A stretch of 64,000 nt of DNA. Source: Marinimicrobium locisalis. GTDB lineage: Bacteria; Pseudomonadota; Gammaproteobacteria; Pseudomonadales; Cellvibrionaceae. Both the position numbers and the translations under genes were made by a program. Positions 59,760 through 64,000 of this stretch are shown here, piece after piece. Where the stretch lies: NCBI RefSeq assembly GCF_039822625.1, contig NZ_JBDLLG010000014.1, positions 1 to 64,000 on the forward strand, written 5' to 3'. How positions within the stretch are numbered: position 1 is the first letter of the stretch; every line of letters starts with the position of its first letter. The notes beneath the pieces are model-generated. The model was given only the letters and a program-made list of their open reading frames with translations. It ran no database searches and was not told where the DNA came from.

Positions 59760-60223
59760 TCAATTCCTTTTTTACACATTGTCAGCAGCAAAGATCCATA
59801 CTTTTCTATCAATACTTTTTCCCTACTAAGCTCACAGGACAAAGCAATGGGCTCTCCCCCATATTCCGAATTTTCCTTCCCGTCATCTTTGGCATTAATC
59901 CAAAATTCCGTTTCTTCGCCATTTATCCAAACTGACATTTTTTGACTAATTGCAATCTCTGCAGGAAGATATTGGCTGATCGACCGCTCATAAACTGAGG
60001 GCAGGCTGAAATAGCCATTTTCATCTGTTACAGTTTCGTCCGACCTCTTCTTTTTCCAATGCCACTCTCGAGTAACCTTCACATTCTTTAACGGCTTTCC
60101 ATTCAGACTCAACTTCGCCTGAACAGCGGAAAACACACAGACTTTGCCAGCATCAAACATGGACATAGCGAGAGCTCCCTGGCTGAAAGTTAGCAGTAAC
60201 GCTATTACAAAAGAAAGTTTCAT
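59756..60223 (-). CDS. Small exported DUF6795-like protein, possible immunity partner of the lipase
   Basis: About 155 residues from the ATG at 60223 with GAGG upstream. A signal peptide (MKLSFVIALLLTFSQGALA) is followed by a short beta-rich domain: GKVCVFSAVQAKLSLNGKPLKNVKVTREWHW, DETVTDENGYFSLPSVYERSI. This is similar to the carboxypeptidase-regulatory-like DUF6795 group, which I recall near secretion-system genes; this recall is not verified here. Two Cys could form a disulfide. Its last codons overlap the lipase start (ATGATG). Composition is AT-richer than the neighbours, a hint of transfer. Confidence 0.6.
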   Translation of the reverse strand: MKLSFVIALLLTFSQGALAMSMFDAGKVCVFSAVQAKLSLNGKPLKNVKVTREWHWKKKRSDETVTDENGYFSLPSVYERSISQYLPAEIAISQKMSVWINGEETEFWINAKDDGKENSEYGGEPIALSCELSREKVLIEKYGSLLLTMCKKGIE

Positions 60224-60503
60224 AGAGTCCTCTGTTCCATGAGTGATGTCCCCGGAAGAAGGTGGTGGGGTAAAAAGGGGAATGCAGAAAAGCGGGCTTA
60301 TCCTTATCCATTTGAAAAGTAACCTGTCCGGTGTTAGTAAAGTTCGCCACAAGGTATTTTAGTCTACTTATAAACGGGCGCAGAACAAGAGAAAGGGGCT
60401 ACTCGGAAACGTACTTTTCTGTTTTTGTGAACTGGGTCAACCCAAAGACATTGCACTTACGTACAGCATGCTTCATGGATTTCGGAAAAGGACGCACAAG
60501 CGA
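60224..60503. other. Intergenic region upstream of the lipase/small protein pair
   Basis: No gene found. The 280 bases are AT-rich relative to the surroundings and probably contain the promoter of the small protein gene (minus strand). No strong boxes were recognised. A frame at 60331-60564 on the other strand has no protein-like character. Confidence 0.35.
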
Positions 60504-61874
60504 TCAGGGCTGGAACTTTTCCAACAGTGCCATCAACCCGGACTTTTCTTTCTTCATGATGTAGTTGTCGCGCACGGCAATGACATCCACATCCACGGTG
60601 CCGGGCTCCAGGTCCCGGGCGATTTCGATTTTTTCCACTTCGGCGGGTGTCTTTTTGCCGGAATCAATCAAGGCTTGCTTGCGCTTTTCATCTTCCGCCA
60701 GGTCCAGCAACCGGGGCGAGCGCAGAGGTGATTTAACCTCATCCAGAACCAGCATCACTTTGGGTTTTAGGCGACGCTCAAAGTTCTGCTCAACCACCAC
60801 GCCGACCTCCCCGGTGTTTAACTCCACCAAGGTCCCAGTCGGATACAGGCCAATGGCCCGGATGAACTCCACCACCAGCTCTTCCTGAAACTGTGTGTTG
60901 CGCAGCTCGTACAACTTACTGACGGCTTTGGAGGGCGCTATGGGCTGGCGAGCGCCCCGCGGGTTGGTGGTATTATCGTAAAAGGTAACAATGCCGGCGA
61001 TCTTCCCGAGCAACGGGATTTTGTCGCCCTGCAAATGCAGCGGATAACCGCTCCCGTTCAGGCGTTCGCAGTGCGTTTTCACCACGCTAATCACACGCGG
61101 CTCCACGCCGGGAGTTTTGCGCAGAATTTCGACCCCTCTCTCCACGAAGGTTTCGAACTCGTGCTCCTCTTCGGGCGAGCGTTTTGCTTTGGTTAACAGA
61201 CCTTGGTCGAGCTTGACCTTGCCCACGTCCTTGAGCAGAACGCCCATGGCAAGCACGTCCAAGTCTCGCTTGGGCAGTCCGATGTGACGCCCAAAAAGAA
61301 TGGCCCAGACCGAGCAACGAATGGCGTGGCTGTAAGTGTATTCGTCCTTCTCCTGCACCCGGGATAACCAAGTAAAGGCATCCGGGCTGCGCAGCACACT
61401 GTCCACCATGTCACTGGCCAAGCGCTTGGTCTCGACAATGGGGACCCGGTGCAGCTCGTTGCTGCCCAGGTAGTCCAAGACCTCGCCCACGGTTTGATAC
61501 ACGGTTTGGTGAAGCTGACGCGCCCGCTTGATTTCCTTCTTCAGCGGCTGAACCGGTGGGTACTGGTTACGCTGGATACGCAGGGGGGCGACTTTGATGT
61601 TGGCCGGTTTTTGGGCGTTCTCCCGGGCGCTGATACGGCTACGCAGGCTTTCGGCGTGGAGCGTTTTTAAGTTGGTGGATACTGGGGGGCGACCTTTGAT
61701 TACGTCAATATAGACGTGCTTGCACAGACTTTTGAGCTGCTTGATTTCGTCCAGATCCCGAACGTAGAAGCCTTGCAAGGGAAACGGGGTCTGCGTCCAC
61801 GGGCGATCCAACCCGGAGACATACATGCCCACCGTCACTTCGTTGACGTCAAGTTTAACTTGTTTGATTCCCAC
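60504..61874 (-). CDS. HD-GYP-domain protein with N-terminal DUF3391
   Basis: A 456-residue protein. Residues 1-130 form a DUF3391 module (KLDVNEVTVGMYVSGLDRPWTQTPFPLQGFYVRDLDEI). The HD-GYP domain spans about 180-350 with YSHAIRCSVWAILFGRHIGL, MGVLLKDVGKVKLDQ, HCERLNGSGYPLHLQGDKIPLLGKIAGIVTFYDNTT. HD-GYP enzymes hydrolyse c-di-GMP. Here the usual HD pair of HDxGK is Lys215-Asp216, so one metal ligand is missing, while the GYP loop is intact. The protein may be inactive or a c-di-GMP sensor. The C-terminal part has no recognised domain. Confidence 0.85.
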   Translation of the reverse strand: MGIKQVKLDVNEVTVGMYVSGLDRPWTQTPFPLQGFYVRDLDEIKQLKSLCKHVYIDVIKGRPPVSTNLKTLHAESLRSRISARENAQKPANIKVAPLRIQRNQYPPVQPLKKEIKRARQLHQTVYQTVGEVLDYLGSNELHRVPIVETKRLASDMVDSVLRSPDAFTWLSRVQEKDEYTYSHAIRCSVWAILFGRHIGLPKRDLDVLAMGVLLKDVGKVKLDQGLLTKAKRSPEEEHEFETFVERGVEILRKTPGVEPRVISVVKTHCERLNGSGYPLHLQGDKIPLLGKIAGIVTFYDNTTNPRGARQPIAPSKAVSKLYELRNTQFQEELVVEFIRAIGLYPTGTLVELNTGEVGVVVEQNFERRLKPKVMLVLDEVKSPLRSPRLLDLAEDEKRKQALIDSGKKTPAEVEKIEIARDLEPGTVDVDVIAVRDNYIMKKEKSGLMALLEKFQP

Positions 61875-62071
61875 AGTGAATCCTCAGCTGCCGGCGCGGC
61901 GGCGCAACTCCATCTACGGCGCCAGTTTAGACAATAATCGAGCCGGATACCACCGATAGTGGGGCAAGGGATTAGTAGGAGTCAAGCCCCTGTCGGGAAG
62001 TCTGACACCCGCAGACTGGGCGCCGTGCCCGTCGTCTCCTCCGGCTTACCGGCCAGCGAAAGGTCTGGACC

Positions 62072-63136
62072 TTACTGATGATAGGGCGCTGACAGTTCAT
62101 GAACGGCGCGAATAAAGGCCCCGGCATGTTCCGGGTCCACTTCGGGTGTAATCCCGTGACCGAGATTGAACACATGACCCGGCCCCGTCCCATAGGCGGC
62201 GAGGATCTCGGCGACCTCAGCCCGAATGCGATCCGGGCTGGCATAGAGGATGGTCGGGTCCATGTTGCCCTGCAATGCCACTTTGTGGCCCACTCGTGCC
62301 CGAGCTTGGCCAATATCGGTGGTCCAGTCCAGCCCCAGACCGTCGGCCCCGGTCTCTGCCATGGCTTCCAGCCACTGGCCACCACCTTTGGTAAAGAGAA
62401 TCACCGGCACCTTACGGCCGTCGTGCTCGCGAATCAGGCCATCGACGATTTTTTGCAGGTAACGCAATGAAAAGTCGTGATAGGCGTTGTGGGACAAGGC
62501 CCCACCCCAGGTGTCGAAAATCTGGACCGCCTGGGCCCCGGCGCGAATCTGCCCGTTCAAGTAGGCAATAACCGACTGCGCCAGGGTATCGAGCAGTTGG
62601 TGCATCAGCTCGGGCTGGTTGTACAGCATCTGCTTGGCGCGGCGGAAATCGCGGCTGGAGCCACCTTCGATCATGTAGGTGGCGAGCGTCCAGGGGCTGC
62701 CGGAAAAGCCGATCAGGGGCACCCGCCCGTTCAGCTCCCGGCGAATGGTTTTGACCGCATCCAGCACATAAGGCAAGTCGGCCTCGGGGTCGGTCACCTT
62801 CAGCGCGTTGATGTCCGCTTCGGTGCGCAGGGGCTTCTGGAATTTAGGGCCTTCACCCGGCTCAAAGTAGAGCCCCAACCCCATGGCGTCGGGTATGGTG
62901 AGAATATCGGAAAACAAAATGGCCGCATCCAGCGGATAGCGCTCCAACGGCTGAAGCGTAACCTCGCAGGCCATGTCCGGGTTGCCACACAGGCCCATGA
63001 AGTTGCCGGCCCGCTCGCGCGAGGCGCGGTACTCGGGCAGATAACGACCGGCCTGGCGCATCATCCATACGGGAGTGACGTCCACCGGCTCGCGAGCCAA
63101 GGCACGCAGGAGGCGGTCGTTTTTCAGTTCGCTCAT
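62072..63136 (-). CDS. hemE: Uroporphyrinogen decarboxylase
   Basis: A 354-residue enzyme that converts uroporphyrinogen III to coproporphyrinogen III in heme synthesis. Family signatures: PVWMMRQAGRYLPEYRASR (substrate-binding Arg loop), ILFSDILTIPDAMGLGLYFEPGEGP (active-site Asp), PLIGFSGSPWTLATYMIEGG, IFDTWGGALS, and NLGHGITPEVDPEHAGAFIRAVHEL. Length is typical. The abundance of heme proteins in this window (ACIII, caa3) needs this pathway, though no operon link exists. Confidence 0.95.
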   Translation of the reverse strand: MSELKNDRLLRALAREPVDVTPVWMMRQAGRYLPEYRASRERAGNFMGLCGNPDMACEVTLQPLERYPLDAAILFSDILTIPDAMGLGLYFEPGEGPKFQKPLRTEADINALKVTDPEADLPYVLDAVKTIRRELNGRVPLIGFSGSPWTLATYMIEGGSSRDFRRAKQMLYNQPELMHQLLDTLAQSVIAYLNGQIRAGAQAVQIFDTWGGALSHNAYHDFSLRYLQKIVDGLIREHDGRKVPVILFTKGGGQWLEAMAETGADGLGLDWTTDIGQARARVGHKVALQGNMDPTILYASPDRIRAEVAEILAAYGTGPGHVFNLGHGITPEVDPEHAGAFIRAVHELSAPYHQ

Positions 63137-63241
63137 AATCAGATCCGGTGCGGTTGCAGGAGTGTGGGCATCGGCGGGAGGCCTGTGGCGGCCCCGCCCT
63201 ACTGGATAGGGCGGAGTCTAACGGAAAACGGGGTTCGCCGC

Positions 63242-64000
63242 TTAAACCTCGAGAAAGTCCATAATACCGTCCGCCGCTTCGCGCCCTTCCCAAATGGCCG
63301 TCACCACCAAGTCGGAGCCACGAACCATATCGCCACCGGCAAAGACTTTCGGATTTGACGTCTGAAACTTGTATTCCTGGGCTTCCGGCGCTTCCACGCC
63401 CCCCCAGTCCGATACGTTGATATTGTGCTTGTCAAACCAGGGTGCGGGGCTCGGGCGGAAACCGAAGGCAATCAACACCACATCCGCCGGCAGCACTTCT
63501 TCGCTGCCCGGAACCGGCTCGGGGCGGCGGCGACCGTTTTCATCGGGTTCACCCAGCTCCGTGCTAACCACCTTGACCCCTTCGACCTTGTCTTCCCCGA
63601 CAATGGCCACCGGCTGGCGGTTAAACAGGAACTGCACACCTTCTTCCTTCGCGTTGGCCACTTCACGGCGCGAGCCGGGCATATTCTCTTCATCTCGCCG
63701 GTAGGCGCAAGTGACGCTCTCCGCCCCCTGGCGAATGGAGGTGCGATTACAATCCATGGCGGTATCACCACCACCGAGCACTACAACCCGCTTGCCCTTA
63801 ACACTGATGTATTCACTCGGGTCTTTTTCAAACCCCAGGTTCCGGTTGACGCTGGCGACCAGGAACGGCAGGGCGTCGTGTACGCCCGGCAGGTCCTCGC
63901 CCGGGAAGCCGCCCTTCATGTAAGTGTAGGTTCCCATGCCCATAAAGACCGCATCGTATTCGTCCATGATTTCTTCGATGCTGATGTCCTTGCCGACTTC
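63242..64000 (-). CDS. gltD: Glutamate synthase small subunit (partial, runs off the window)
   Basis: About 253 C-terminal residues are present; the reading frame continues past base 64000 without a start, so the N terminus is outside. The enzyme passes electrons from NADPH to the large GltB subunit. Visible are YDAVFMGMGTYTYMKGGFPGEDLPGVHDALPFL, the NADPH-binding fold GKRVVVLGGGDTAMDCNRTSIRQGA, RRDEENMPGSRREVANAKEEGV, and the C-terminal FAD contact NPKVFAGGDMVRGSDLVVTAIWEGREAA. An intact end; the stop is at 63242-63244. Confidence 0.92.
   Translation of the reverse strand, partial: EVGKDISIEEIMDEYDAVFMGMGTYTYMKGGFPGEDLPGVHDALPFLVASVNRNLGFEKDPSEYISVKGKRVVVLGGGDTAMDCNRTSIRQGAESVTCAYRRDEENMPGSRREVANAKEEGVQFLFNRQPVAIVGEDKVEGVKVVSTELGEPDENGRRRPEPVPGSEEVLPADVVLIAFGFRPSPAPWFDKHNINVSDWGGVEAPEAQEYKFQTSNPKVFAGGDMVRGSDLVVTAIWEGREAADGIMDFLEV

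Noticed and set aside
62477..63358. 293-codon open frame on the + strand
   Set aside because: Opposite hemE, repetitive low-complexity composition; shadow frame.
1..64000. CRISPR arrays, tRNA or rRNA genes
   Set aside because: No regularly spaced direct repeats and no tRNA/rRNA signatures were seen on reading; a dedicated scan was not possible.

Overview
The window looks like a chromosomal segment of a marine or saline polysaccharide-degrading gammaproteobacterium, probably Cellvibrionales (Marinimicrobium/Saccharophagus/Cellvibrio-like). The grounds are a secreted esterase with CBM2 and CBM60-type modules joined by poly-serine linkers, the hisI-hisE-tatABC order typical of gammaproteobacteria, and a GC-rich core genome. 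The taxon is inferred from content only. No rRNA, tRNA or CRISPR array was seen.

Positions 1-2550 form a lower-GC accessory island that reads as the tail of a chromosomal integron. Small unrelated ORFs all lie on the + strand, each followed by an attC-like imperfect palindrome. The fourth attC is interrupted by what looks like the 3' end of a group II intron on the opposite strand, with the last codons of its reverse transcriptase/maturase. From 2548 to 8170 are a hypothetical membrane protein, an alpha/beta hydrolase, the CBM2-CBM60-CE1 esterase, a small c-type cytochrome and a histone-deacetylase-family amidohydrolase.

Positions 8359-20086 are one tightly coupled respiratory operon. It holds a complete Alternative Complex III (actA-F plus a small membrane subunit), a SCO copper chaperone and a caa3-type cytochrome c oxidase (subunit II with fused heme c, then I, III and IV). 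Together they carry electrons from quinol to oxygen without a bc1 complex. Next, on the minus strand, is a porin / periplasmic binding protein / chemoreceptor operon, followed by a periplasmic MsrA and a second chemoreceptor with a strong flagellar sigma-28 promoter match.

Positions 27376-47328 hold mpl, ubiX, waaA, a LysR regulator divergent from a dabB-dabA inorganic-carbon uptake pair, hisI-hisE-tatABC, a third chemoreceptor paired with its own binding protein, a DUF2061 protein, an EAL phosphodiesterase, cfa, a methyltransferase, and a replication pair (triple DnaT-domain protein plus a P-like protein), then a Bax-like glucosaminidase. Positions 47483-64000 hold parC-pilZ-polysaccharide deacetylase, a LEA14-like lipoprotein flanked by two large palindromic elements, an FAD oxidoreductase, DUF2750, a YgjP-type metallopeptidase, a GNAT-C39 fusion, a Na/Pi cotransporter, psd, a class 3 lipase coupled to a small secreted protein, an HD-GYP protein with an altered motif, hemE, and gltD running off the end.

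The most unusual items are the intron-interrupted attC, the inorganic-carbon pump in an apparent heterotroph, two chemoreceptor/binding-protein operons without transport permeases, the DnaT/P pair, the lipase/small-protein couple, and palindromic elements whose stems differ while their loops are conserved.
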